From: Fragilariopsis cylindrus CCMP1102
Lineage: Eukaryota; Bacillariophyta; Bacillariophyceae; Bacillariales; Bacillariaceae
Direction: 5' to 3'
Assembly: GCA_900095095.1 (NCBI GenBank)
Contig: FMBT01000135.1
Coordinates: forward strand, 1 to 47,762
DNA: 47,762 nucleotides
Numbering within the stretch: the stretch's first letter is position 1; every line of letters begins with the position of its first letter. The notes below the pieces were generated by a model. It worked only from the letters and a program-made list of their open reading frames with translations, ran no database searches and was not told where the DNA came from. Shown piece by piece: positions 1 through 10,266 of the stretch. The position numbers and the translations under genes were made by a program.

Positions 1-742
1 ACTGCCTACACGGCAATAACGTCCAGTCGACATCATCGTCGTAGTACATTAAAAACTGACCGCATCATGGTTCGTTCTTATATTGTTTGTTTCGAATTCT
101 TTTTTTTCTTTTTCTTCTTGAATGATAAGCGACTCACTCTCTCTCTCTCTCTCTTATTCTCTTTTTTTCTCTCTTCCTTCCTTCCTATCTATGTGTATCA
201 TCTATTTATATATCTTTTCGACATATTAATTTAATGAGCTTTTCTCTTTTTGACCAGCATTATTATGGCTACAATTTGCGGCATCAACAGAAAAGAGAAT
301 TCTGATTTCATCAGTCGTTCTTGAATGAATGAATGATCGAATCGAATCGAATCGTTGATATGATTTTGTGATTAACTTTTGACATTTGAACATAGGTACC
401 CGAATACTGTGTTTGATGGCGTGAACGAAGGAATAGAGATGATATTATCATGAATGAAGGAATCAATCAATCTCTATTACGGTACTGTACAGTGTACTAT
501 CGATCAAAATGCGACGTCGATTTAAGAATACACTGTGACACAAATGTTGGGGAGGGTCTATCTGCAGTCGCTTCAGTGATTAAAGTTAAAAGCCCTCCCC
601 CCTTTTTAGTTTGTTTTCGTGCAATCACACCCCCTCGTTTTTTGTTCCAATTATTCATCATTCCAAATGGATACCATATTAACGCAATACAAACTAAAAC
701 AAATAGAAAGTGGTCAATAAACAAGATAATAATTAATGTACA
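1..742. other. Intergenic, low complexity
   Basis: No supportable gene. The stretch holds a pyrimidine tract with a (CT)n run near 133-155, T-rich runs and short direct repeats (GAATGAATGAATGATC and (TCGAA)n around 322-354). A 98-codon open frame at 450-746 has no recognisable domain and is rejected. The first gene begins at the ATG at 743. Confidence 0.6.
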
Positions 743-2447
743 ATGAAAGGCCGACGATCAGAGAAACAACCAATCCCTGGCGCAGATGATGATGACAATG
801 ATGATGCTTTATCTTTGTGTGTTAAAGCTCGAAATTGTGGCTTCAAAATGCAACGACACGGGAAGATTTGGATCATGTAGAAAATCTTTATCGTCAAGCT
901 TTGAATTCAAAACAAGAGGTAATAGTATCCTCGGCAATAATAGCAACAACAAACAATAGTACAAGTAATAAACAGAAACATAAAATAAACGGAAACGGAA
1001 TACCGCCAATGCTATTAAAGAGGAGGAACAAAGTAATATTAAATCAATTATTACAACAACACCAACAGGAAGAAAGACAACAACAACAACAACAATCTGC
1101 GCTACATTGTCAAAAGAAGAATATCGTAAAGCTGCGGAACGTCTTTCCTTATTGTATCTACAATCTGGTCGATCCTACAAAGCTACAATGGGATTAAAGT
1201 ATTTAAAATTTGACTGTCGTTTATCGGAACGGATATTAAATTATCCAACTACTACTACTACTACTTCTAATAAAATAAGAAGAAGAATACGACGTTATCC
1301 TCATCCATCCTCATCATTTCCACCTCCACCGTGTTGTGTCGATGATGATTTTTTATCCAAAAATGAACTTCATCACTTACGGAAGGTATTTGAAGATACA
1401 TCATCGTCGTATTGGAAAGATCATGACTATATTATCGATAAGGAACCATCAGCTCCATATTTTTCGTATGTTATCGATTTAAAACAGGAAAAGAAGCAGA
1501 AGAAGAAGCAGAAGAAGAAGACGACGAAGGAACAACACCCTCCTCCTCCTCCTCCTGCTGCATTTTGAGGACTATTATTGACAAAATTTTATCTTGCGAG
1601 TCAGTCTCCGCCAAGTTTCCTAAATTACGCCACGATGCACGATATGTGGAATTATGGGCCCACAATCGTCCACATGCCTCGGGTCATCAATTGCATTTTG
1701 ATTCCGACGATGAAGGTCGATCCACCGTACCAAAACATCCTATCGTTAGTACAGTATTGTACCTCTCGTCACATTCAAAAATTGGTGGTCCAACCTTAGT
1801 GACGAATCAACGATTACGTAATCCAACCACCACAAATCTTAATTCTGTATGTGGTTGGTTGGTATCGTCCAAACCATCAAGATTGGTTGTTTTGATGGTA
1901 GTGTACTACACGGTGTTATCCCTGGTAAGGGTGTCATCCTTCGTCATCGGCATCATCATCGTCATCATCATCATCGAATTCTACACATCCGACAAAAAAT
2001 AACTGTATTCATCCTAATCAACAGCAGCAACAACAACGACCTCGACGAGTTAGTTTAATGATGGCTTTCTGGAAAGATATCAAAATCCGACCTGGTACGA
2101 AACCAGGATCGGCAAGGCCTTGGCCAACTGCAACGTCATCGAAATCACCGTCGTCGTCGTCGTCGTCGACTTCGGTATTACCATCGTGGGCAATCGAGTT
2201 AAATCGAACTGACATTAATGATGTCAATAATAATGATGATGATGATGATGATGATGTTAATGCTAACAAGAAAGAAGGAACAACAACAACAACAACACCG
2301 CAACAGGCAAAACGGGAACAAACCATACCGATTCGACACGTCTACGAAAATTTGGATGGAACTCCCGTACCCAAATATAATAATACCGAAGATGGTGGTG
2401 ACGGATTTTATATGCCCGAATATGATCGAGTTTTCCAAGGTTTTTAA
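743..2447 (+). CDS. 2OG-Fe(II) oxygenase (prolyl 4-hydroxylase-like), frame-disrupted
   Basis: A probable 2-oxoglutarate/Fe(II) dioxygenase, read through six frame segments. The N-terminal third looks helical (ATTREDLDHVENLYRQAL near 853-906, then SKEEYRKAAERLSLLYLQSG near 1110-1170). The catalytic part shows the iron ligands HFDSD (H-x-D, about 1696-1710) and VLHGVIPG (distal His, about 1906-1930), preceded by GGPTLVTNQRL. The 2OG-binding Arg is probably in RRVSLMMAFW (about 2046-2075). The frame moves by minus one base near 830-870, 985-1015, 1485, 1890-1893 (TTTT) and 1929-1931 (GGG). Adding one T and one G at the last two sites restores a canonical run from GWLVSSKPSRLVV into FDGSVLHG. 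The stop is after YDRVFQGF. A true pseudogene is possible, but sequence error fits better. The substrate cannot be told. Confidence 0.7.
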
Positions 2448-2491
2448 GTATATACATGGATCTTATTACTACCGTCCGATCCATAATCCTT

Positions 2492-3254
2492 TCATACCTT
2501 ATTAAAGCCGCATAAGTTTTGCTCTAAAATGACTCTAGTAACAATTTCAGCAAAAATAACAAATGGCAATGAAACACATCCCAAACGAAATTCGTAATAA
2601 TACGTCTGATCTATATCGACGAGTACTTCCTCGCTCGTCAATTTTTCCAGAACCGAATGGACAAGTAATTGTGGTAATCCTTTATCGACCATACCATTTC
2701 CATATTTCGACACAGCCTCGTTCCTCATTAATTGTAATCGTTCTTTATCAATCGGTTTGTTCATTTCAATTGGTCTATTTTTATCATTTGCATCAAAATA
2801 ATAGCACAGTGAACCACCAATTTCATCATCATCGTCATCCTTTTCTTTTTCTTGTAGCAGAATCGGATCAATCCATTCCAAAGAAAATAAATCATTTTCG
2901 TTTTCTGATATGTCTTCGCTTTTACTATAGGAGACTGTCCCACCACCATTTTCGTTCATTCTATTTACAACGAATGATCTATTAGTAGTCGTAGTTTCTT
3001 TTTTGTTTGTATTATCATCATCTTCGTTGTTGTTATTATTATCCACCATGCATCCAAACAAAGTAAATTTTAATTGATCTCCAGGACCCATAGCGTATTC
3101 GTTCCAACGTACAACTGATCCAAATTCCCAGATCTAATTCTTATTCAAAACTTTGAATTTACGTCCTTTCATTAAATCATTTAAATCATTTGTTATCCAT
3201 GTGTGATCACTGTATGGGAAAGGACCTGTACAATGTCGTACATATCTACCAAAA

Positions 3255-3287
<33 letters not shown>

Positions 3288-3488
3288 CACGATAGAACAT
3301 AGAAAACAAGATCTTTTTTCGAATACAATGTTAGCTGAAGCAGCAGGAGGTAGGAATTTGGACTAACAAATATTGCCAAAATAGAAGTACGTCAAAAATA
3401 ATTATCACGTACCCCGACCTGGTACCGAATATAGATTATCGGCAACATGGCCCATCTCTCCATCTGGATTTTGTACGTAAAATGGCAT
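2492..3488 (-). CDS. Unidentified protein, two exons, in-frame TAG
   Basis: Exon 1 is 3413-3488, starting at the ATG at 3488 (MPFYVQNPDGEMGHV). It joins exon 2 (2492-3255) across a GTACGT...ATATAG intron of 157 nt that carries an (AT)n run, giving SVPGRDFGRYVRHCTGPF. Exon 2 meets a TAG at 3134-3136, after FKVLNKN. The same frame then continues with IWEFGSVVRWNEYAMGPGDQ to a stop at 2492. The text on both sides looks like one protein, so the TAG may be a base error, a disabling mutation, or part of an 18-nt GT..AG stretch. The middle is Asn/Asp-rich and I recognise no family. The gene converges on the oxygenase 44 bp away. Confidence 0.5.
3256..3412 (-). other. Intron with (AT)n run
   Basis: Phase-1 GT-AG intron (GTACGT donor, TATATAG acceptor). 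The (AT)n run at 3257-3286 takes the place of a normal polypyrimidine tract. Confidence 0.65.
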
Positions 3489-3843
3489 ACTATTATCAAT
3501 CGTTGGTTATTGAATGCGTGTATGATAGTACAAATCGGTATGTATCAAGTCATCAAATATCAATCAACAATGATGATAACGAAGAGTTGTGGAATTGTGA
3601 AATTTTAAAAAAGAAGTAGGATACAAAGAGTGCGCGCTGGTGGCGCGCCATTTCCGAGAGTTCTTCGTGTTTTCGGAAGTTGATAGCTACTACGGCGTTC
3701 ACAACGGATTAATAAGCAAACAACTTCCTAATTTCTCCGCATCGCTCTTTGCCTTTCGGGTATCATTTTTAAAATTTACTCCATCATAAGTAAATTTTTT
3801 AATTCCTTCAGTGCATTTAAATTCAAATAATTCAAATCGCTCC
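3489..3843. other. Intergenic spacer
   Basis: No gene seen. It lies between the 5' end of the two-exon gene and the 3' end of the next minus-strand gene. A short GC-rich patch with the near-palindrome GCGCGCTGGTGGCGCGC is at about 3632-3648. Confidence 0.5.
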
Positions 3844-4318
3844 TCAAAAGAATTTTACGGTTTTCTCGAAAAGCATTTCAATTACGCACCACAAAATGCT
3901 ATCATAAGTTAAAAAGGTATCATCTTCTATCAAATAAATAAATACTGCAATAAAACAAATAATTTGTATCATGATGATGTTCCGCAATAACAATAACATT
4001 TCTTCAGTTCTTGTTCTTCCTTTCACTATCATTGCCACATCGTTAAACAACTCATCGTCCAACGATCGGTTCTTTTTGTTGGGGCCCAAGATCTGGTCCA
4101 AGATCCAACAGTGGGGGTTAGGCCGTTAACAGAAATAGCATCACTTTTGAATGATAGTAATGAAACAGATGTTTCAGATATGGAAGGGATGGATCAATCG
4201 GCACCATTCTTAGAGGAAAGTCCATCAATTGACGATTTGAAAGGTCTTGAACCTGAGTCATCGTCATCGTCATACCATCGTCCGCCGTTTCAGCGTCAGC
4301 TTTAGTCGTTGCAATCAT
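3844..4318 (-). CDS. Small one-TM protein, frame-disrupted
   Basis: Unrecognised. Three frame segments read as one protein. MIATTKADAETADDG starts at 4318. A Ser-rich acidic part follows (DDDDDSGSRPFKSS ... SIPSISETSVSLLSFKSD ... GSWTRSWAP). The C-terminal segment has DELFNDVAMIVKGRTRTEE followed by one strong membrane helix (NIIMIQIICFIAVFIYLI) and a 30-residue tail to the stop at 3844. Both frame changes (near 4285 and 4095) are minus one base, as elsewhere in the window. The Ser-rich stretch followed by one TM suggests a single-pass membrane protein. Neither function nor localisation can be named. Confidence 0.4.
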
Positions 4319-4760
4319 TTCGATGATTAACGTAAACTAAAATAATAATGAGAAATAAAATGAACGAGTTAGTTAGCTTTTAACTAATAGAATGGAATGG
4401 AATAGGACAGAAAATAACAGAAGGAAAGGAGAAAAGGTCCATCACAAGTAATATGCCATAGCATGGCCAAAGCATGGTGCAGTTAACATATGTAACGAGT
4501 ACAGTGCAGTGCAGTATATATATATATGTAACGAACAGATTAATAAAACGATAGTGATAGTGATAGTGATAGTAATAATAATGATAATAATAATAGTAGT
4601 AATGATATCAAAGTTTGAATAATCCAATCAGATACCAGTGACTTGTATTATTTATGTGTTTGCTTATATCAATCTATTTACTATCTCTATATAATAACTC
4701 AGTGCAAATCATATCGTACCGTCTATCATCTTACATTACATTACATTACATTACACTACA
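4319..4760. other. Intergenic, microsatellite-rich
   Basis: No gene. It contains (GATAGT)n at about 4551-4572, (ATA/ATG)n after it, and the start of the ATTAC/ACTAC pentanucleotide array that borders the next gene's stop codon. Confidence 0.55.
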
Positions 4761-4765
4761 CTACA
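4733..4765. repeat. Pentanucleotide array ATTAC/ACTAC
   Basis: About six tandem 5-mers, four ATTAC then ACTAC. On the minus strand they read GTAGT and GTAAT, so stop codons occur in all three frames just at the 3' end of the glycosyl hydrolase gene. Confidence 0.85.
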
Positions 4766-6235
4766 GACTTTCACACTTGTCAAGCCAATATTTTCCCAAT
4801 GTCGTTTTTCCGTCCGAAAGGACATTCGTTAGAAAATTATTACTGGAAGCACCTCCGAAATCGGTGGCACCGAACCAATATACTCGTTGTACCACTCCAT
4901 ATCGTTACTACTACTTGGAAAGAATTCATCAATAGCATCAATAGCATCTATTTGATCATCAGGATTAGATGTACCGAGTCGGGACCAATTGGTTATATAT
5001 ACAGGTATGTCATCAATTGTAGATCTTGAAATTTTTAGTGCTTCATTATTGATGAATGCAGCACCACCTCTACATCCAGATGGGCCATTAAAATCACCAC
5101 AGAATGCATTTACAGCAATTACATCAATATAAGCTGGATCATCCTTGTTGGTGCATGCTTCTCCACACGCATTCAAGAATTCATCAAGGTTATTACCCAA
5201 ACCACCTTCTCCACCAGCTTTTAGTAATGGTGAAGTGATCTTGGTACCACTCGTACGGAGTTCACGCAGTTCTATTTCAAATTTACGTGAATAGTCGTAC
5301 CATGCCTCACCTGCCCAATCGTATGACTTCCCTTGTGTGTCAGGTTCGTCCCATAAATAGAATGTATCCCCTTTACAGTTCCAATGGATTCTTATCAAGT
5401 CCATATTAGAGTCATTATTATTACTTAAATGACATGGATCACCCGAACCACCATACGCAAAACAATGCATGGTTGAATCGCCTGTTGGGGACCATAAATC
5501 ATCCATACATTTTTGATTTGAATCATTTGATGAATTCACTGCTGCACCACACTTATTATTATTGTCATTATTTTGAGGTTGATTTGGCTGTGATATATCC
5601 TCATTATCCTCATTATCCTCATCTTCGTTGTCAATGCATCGAGTAGGATCACATTTACCACAAATATCATTACTTGGAAATTCAATACCACCAACTTTAG
5701 AACATGCAGCTTCTTCAGTAAATCCTAAATTGTACCGTAGATAGTTAATTCTATTTCCACAGGTGGGTTCTCCAGCAAATGTATTCAATACAGAATCGGT
5801 ACACGTCGAGCAGCCACAGGGATATACCGGTGGTGGTGGTGGTGATGGTGAATCGATAGGTGAGTTTGTAGGTACATCGCTCGATACGTTGCTAGGTGCA
5901 TTACTAGGTGCATTACTAGGAGCCTTGCTTGGAAGATTGGTTGGTGATTTTGTAGGAGATGATGTTGCAACATCAATAAATTCGTCCTCGTCGCACTCTC
6001 CACAAGTAAGGGCACAATTCTTTCGGATCGACTTCTTTTTTTCACATAATTTATCCACTTTTTTATTGCTCTTCTTTCCTATCCATTTACAACTTTTTTT
6101 AGAGATGTTTTTGAAACGATAGTCGGCATCGTCATTGCATGATAACGACGATAATGGTGCAGACGATACGATGGTTGAACTATAACTTAAGATGATCCAA
6201 AGGACGCCAGTGACCAGGATAATAATAGACTTCAT
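4761..6235 (-). CDS. Secreted Asl1-like glycosyl hydrolase with ShK-like domain
   Basis: A clear signal peptide (MKSIIILVTGVLWIILSYSS, cleaved near SSA-PL) opens a secreted protein. Residues about 33-80 form a six-Cys ShK-like domain ending CALTCGEC. A linker of TKSPTNLPSKAPSNAPSNAP-type repeats follows, typical of diatom cell-surface proteins, then Pro runs. A Cys-rich segment (YPCGCSTCTDSVLNTFAGE) precedes the catalytic half: WDEPDTQGKSYDWAGEAW, RKFEIELRELRTSGTKITSPLL, PVYITNWSRLGTS and, after a one-base frame change near 4893-4900, VYWFGATDFGGASSN ... LGKYWLDKCESL with the stop at 4761. The last block matches the end of Asl1-like hydrolases (PF11790). Without the shift the frame would run to 4829 with an unrelated tail. 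The strand where TEW is expected reads TNW, so activity is uncertain. The role is probably on wall or extracellular glucan. Confidence 0.75.
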
Positions 6236-7265
6236 TAGGGTAGCGAAACGGTGACGGTTATAGCTGAGCTATAGTATCTGCTGACACTGTTCTACTATTT
6301 ATAGATTGATTTTATGTTTTATGGGGATGTTTCATGTTATACTGTGTATGTGTGATTATTGTTTGGAGTTTATATTGTGAATGACTAATACTCGAATACC
6401 GGTAGAGGCATTTTACGATCCGATGGATTCATTCGTTGTTTTGGCCGCTAGGGCCTAAATAAATCATTCTTGCGTGCATCATTTTTAAAGCGCGAATTCG
6501 TTATCAATAATATTGGCGCCACAAAATACTTACAATAAATAAATATATACTGAAGATGAGCATTTTTTTTCTTCTGTGAAAGAATGAATCGAATCAACGC
6601 ACAAAAGCACGCTAAATCCTTAAAATATTAAGATCTACTCACAAAATAGAGGGTTAAAGTCACCCTTTTACACCCCAAGAGACATGAAAAACAAAGATAA
6701 TGATGGAACGGTATTCAGTACAAAAGAATAAATCCAGATAACTATCATTACGATTGAATGATATATGATATATTTATACTAATAAGTAGTACTGTGTGTG
6801 TTTATTAATGATGAATAGATACTGTACGTACTGTACTTGTTGCTTGTTGTGATGGCAAATAGTATGAACAGTATCTATTCGGATCAAAGCCAGCTATTGT
6901 ATGAACCAAGCAACCCTTTTATTCGATATGAAGTCAATCGCAGACCGGCCGAATTAGCCGAACTATATCTGGAGGTACCGTAACGGCGAGGACTCTATAA
7001 TAGTATTATTTATAGACAAGAAAGCAATCATTTCGGGGAGTATCTCTATGTATATTATGATGTGATTTTAATAACTAATCGTGCTATTCTTTTCTTTACT
7101 AGTTCTCCATTTCTTTCACACTAAACGTGCACCTCCCTGAATGAGTGAGTCAGTCGATAATTTTGTTTGTTTTCTTTTCTTATTTCACACGAGAGTTAGC
7201 ACAATCCCACTGCATTCATCAATCTAGCCTTCGTTCCTTCCATAGCTAGCTAGCTAGCTAGCTAG
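6236..7265. other. Intergenic, promoter side of glycosyl hydrolase gene
   Basis: No gene. This is the upstream region of the secreted hydrolase, with TGT-rich and AT-rich stretches and a (TAGC)n array at its far end. No element could be assigned with confidence. Confidence 0.5.
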
Positions 7266-7268
7266 CTA
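7243..7268. repeat. (TAGC)n microsatellite at a stop codon
   Basis: Six and a half copies of the self-complementary tetramer overlap the TAG stop of the HA-repeat gene (7266-7268). A 4-nt period puts TAG in every reading frame within 12 nt, on both strands. Confidence 0.9.
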
Positions 7269-9257
7269 AAAGACCAAAGAATCATCGTCACTATTGTGGA
7301 AGTCATCACCAAGATCATGCCAACCGCCACCATCATGGTCAGAATTACCATAGTAATGGTCGTCTCCTTCTGCACGGTAAACATTATCTTCGCCGATATC
7401 TTCATCACTGTCACCATTGTTGCTGCTGGTCATAGTGTTATCTCCAAACAGCTGATCATCATCTTCGCGTTCAATTTGATCCTCTTTTTCGACATCAATG
7501 ACAACTTCTGTCGGAGGAACTTCTAGGGTAGGAACGGAACGAGCTACTGCGACAACTTCATTGTCGTCATTCTCCTGCTGTGCTAGCAACGAAAGTGTTC
7601 TAAATGCAGGTCCGCAGTTTCCTTGCCATTTGAAATCAAGTTTTTCTAATGCACTAACTCGTTCGTTCGTCATATTGCTCGGTTTGCTTTCTTTATGTTT
7701 CTTGTATTGTGTTCTCATGCCAGAGACCCAGTTTCCAAGCTTGCTTCTGCATCCTTGAAAGCTTTGAGGAACATTACAGTGCCCATTCTTCTCCTTGTAA
7801 TCAGCAAGCTGGACCAATTGATCTTCAAAGTTGGTACGAATTCTCCATTTGAAATCAAGTTTTTCTAATGCACGAATTCGTTCGTTCTTCATATTGCTCG
7901 GTTTGCTTCCTTTATATTTCTTGTAATCTTTTCTCTGGTAGTCAACCCATTGTCCAAGTCCGTATCCTTGAAAGCTTTGAGGAACATTACAGTGCCCATT
8001 CTTCTCCTTGTAATCAGCAAGCTGTGCCAATCGATCTTCAAAGCTATGCCTCTTACTCCATTTGAAATCAAGTTTTTCTAATGCACTAATTCGTTCGTTT
8101 GTCATATTGCTCGGTTTGCTTTCTTTATATTTCTTGTATTGTGTTCTCATGTCACAGACCCAGTTTCCAAGCTTGCTTCTGCATCCTTGAAAGCTTTGAG
8201 GAACATTACAGTGCCCATTCTTCTCCTTGTAATCAGCAAGCTGGACCAATTGATCTTCAAACGTCTGATATTTCCTTTTCTTCTGTCGGTGATTTGCTGT
8301 TGTTGACGTTGATGATGATAACACACCACCACCACCACCACCACCACCACCATTGCCTCTCTTCTGGGTGTAGCTAACAGCGACGGGACGGACGTTGTGT
8401 ACAGTGCCATCTTTCTTTGCTATAATGTTTGTTACATCATATGCTGTAGCAGTAGCGTTCTTGTTGGACGAATCGATCTTACAGCGCTTGTTTGTACCAC
8501 TGATAGTAGATGGATGCTTGATGGCAGCAGGAGCGGAATCATTACCAGACGAATCACTGGAAAAATTGGATGACATTGCGTTTGAAAGGAAAACATTATT
8601 ACTATCATTGTTATCATTACTGTCGGATTTTCTTCCTTCCAATAATCTTTGACGAATATTAAAATCATTCGTATTCGTATTCGTATCATTATTCTTATTA
8701 TTACCACTCACTTCGATAACGTCGTCGTATTTGTAGTTGCAGCCGTTGCTATTGATACTGCTGCTGTCATTGCCGGACAACGATGGACAATAACGATAGT
8801 TTGTTTGTTGTGGTGGTGGTGGTGGCGATGGTCGTCGTGCTACTGATGCTGCTGTTGAAGTCTTGTTGTCGGCGTTATCGGTTCCCGCTCCCGCTCCTGT
8901 CTCGTTGTCGATGTCCATGTGAGATGGAGGATAACTTTGATGATACGGTGGATAATATTCAGCCATGTAAGAAAGAGGAGGACGAAGCATCGCGTACGGG
9001 CCTCCCTCATACACATGTGGTCCATGATACGAAGGAGGAGGTGGTGGGGATGGTGGTGTTTCTGATAGGTAATTTACTTCACTTCGTTGTTTTTGTTGGT
9101 GTCGCTGCTGCTGCGGCGGCGGCGATAGACCCATAATCTTCGGACTATTTGAGCGTTTCGTCCTCAACTTCTGATGTTCATCGACGTTGTGGTGATCGCT
9201 ATATTTGTATTCATATTCATCCCGATGACGATACTGATGAGAGCTATGATGATCCAT
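7266..9257 (-). CDS. Helicase-associated (HA) repeat protein
   Basis: A 663-aa uninterrupted frame. Residues 1-330 are low-complexity (His/Tyr, Pro runs, Ser/Asn tracts, a Gly run near 303-311) with short basic patches (KRSNSPK, RQKKRKY) that could act in nuclear import. Three helicase-associated domains follow at residues about 331-400, 404-471 and 475-544. Each has F-E-D-x-L-x-Q-L-A-D-Y-K-E-K-N-G-H-C-N-V-P, then G-x-W-V, and ends ALEKLDFKW. Copies 1 and 3 keep CRSKLGNWV; copy 2 has the variant GYGLGQWVDYQRKDYKK. The C-terminal 100 residues are strongly acidic (Asp/Glu/Asn/His). No helicase motor is present. Stand-alone HA proteins are common in diatoms and are thought to bind nucleic acid. 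The function is otherwise unknown. Confidence 0.88.
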   Translation of the reverse strand: MDHHSSHQYRHRDEYEYKYSDHHNVDEHQKLRTKRSNSPKIMGLSPPPQQQRHQQKQRSEVNYLSETPPSPPPPPSYHGPHVYEGGPYAMLRPPLSYMAEYYPPYHQSYPPSHMDIDNETGAGAGTDNADNKTSTAASVARRPSPPPPPQQTNYRYCPSLSGNDSSSINSNGCNYKYDDVIEVSGNNKNNDTNTNTNDFNIRQRLLEGRKSDSNDNNDSNNVFLSNAMSSNFSSDSSGNDSAPAAIKHPSTISGTNKRCKIDSSNKNATATAYDVTNIIAKKDGTVHNVRPVAVSYTQKRGNGGGGGGGGGVLSSSTSTTANHRQKKRKYQTFEDQLVQLADYKEKNGHCNVPQSFQGCRSKLGNWVCDMRTQYKKYKESKPSNMTNERISALEKLDFKWSKRHSFEDRLAQLADYKEKNGHCNVPQSFQGYGLGQWVDYQRKDYKKYKGSKPSNMKNERIRALEKLDFKWRIRTNFEDQLVQLADYKEKNGHCNVPQSFQGCRSKLGNWVSGMRTQYKKHKESKPSNMTNERVSALEKLDFKWQGNCGPAFRTLSLLAQQENDDNEVVAVARSVPTLEVPPTEVVIDVEKEDQIEREDDDQLFGDNTMTSSNNGDSDEDIGEDNVYRAEGDDHYYGNSDHDGGGWHDLGDDFHNSDDDSLVF
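7626..8268 (-). repeat. Three tandem HA-domain coding repeats (about 210 bp)
   Basis: Units are about 8058-8268, 7845-8048 and 7626-7835. The two outer units are nearly identical at the DNA level over a continuous stretch of well over 100 bases, including third codon positions. The middle one diverges only in its centre. Confidence 0.9.
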
Positions 9258-10107
9258 ATTCTTCTTCGCCCCCGCATAACGTTGATTAGTTGTAACAATG
9301 TTGTTACTGTTGTCATTAGTTGCTGGAAAGGAATACGCTCACCACGAGGACGTTTAAGATCATCTTCTTGTGCTTGTACGATGTTACTGGCGCTCATCAT
9401 TCGTTCGTAATCAATTAGGATAGATAGAATAGAACAATAGAAATCTAGGAACAATTTTCTCTTTGTAGTTGTTGTTGTTTTGTGCGTCGGACGAGGTATT
9501 ATCATGTACGTGTGTGTTTGATAATGGATGGGTGAGATTGTTTCTATTATAGTTACAATAGAGAACTAATCTGTGAGGTTGTGCTTGTGACTTGCTCATT
9601 TTTGCTGCCGTAGTATTCTCGTTGGGGCGTTGCTAATCAGTTCGGACTTTTATGATTGCGATGGAAGTTCTATTTTGAGTTGCGTTTGCGTTCATGTTGA
9701 TTTAGGGGAGGGATCGATTGGTGGTTGTTTTATATTTAGGGGGAAATAGGAGGGTCGGGGAAAACTTGAAATTATTTTTATTAATTTTGTTTATTCTGCG
9801 CCAATGAATATAATGATGTGTGAACCATCCAACGTGGCTGATGGAATTCTATTAAAACATTAAAACGCACATCTGCCTTGTTTACAAGTTCTACGAGCCC
9901 AAAGTATCTCCAGTACTGTAGTTAGATTATCAGCAAACTAATAGCTGCTCTACAAAGTTAGCAAAGCTTGTTACCCATTAAGAAAAAATATTCGACTCGT
10001 ATTGTCTGCACTGGTCCTGAATTTTAATCTTCAAGCAATTGAACAACAAAGCAACAACAAGAACAAAGCACAACAACAACAACAACAACAATATTATCAT
10101 TATTATC
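9258..10107. other. Divergent intergenic region
   Basis: Shared upstream region between the HA-repeat gene (-) and the plastid DUF1823 gene (+). No gene is supported. (CAA)n tracts at about 10040-10091 lie just before the plastid gene start and are probably 5' UTR. No TATA box or other element was assigned. Confidence 0.5.
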
Positions 10108-10234
10108 ATGACAAAAGCATCAATTTTATTAGTCGTTGTTATCTTTTCGACGACGTGCAACGCTTTTCAAATAGCATCAAATAATGCAATCAATAAGATT
10201 GGCGGCACTAATACTGCTACTGAAATTATCGGTC

Positions 10235-10266
<32 letters not shown>

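Noticed and set aside
450..746. 98-codon open frame near the window start
   Set aside because: No domain, signal or repeat support, and composition like non-coding DNA; it overlaps the true start at 743.
4829..4900. C-terminus EWYNEYIGSVPPISEVLPVIIF of the glycosyl hydrolase
   Set aside because: The adjacent frame gives the family's conserved YWFGATDFGG ending, so this tail is an out-of-frame extension.
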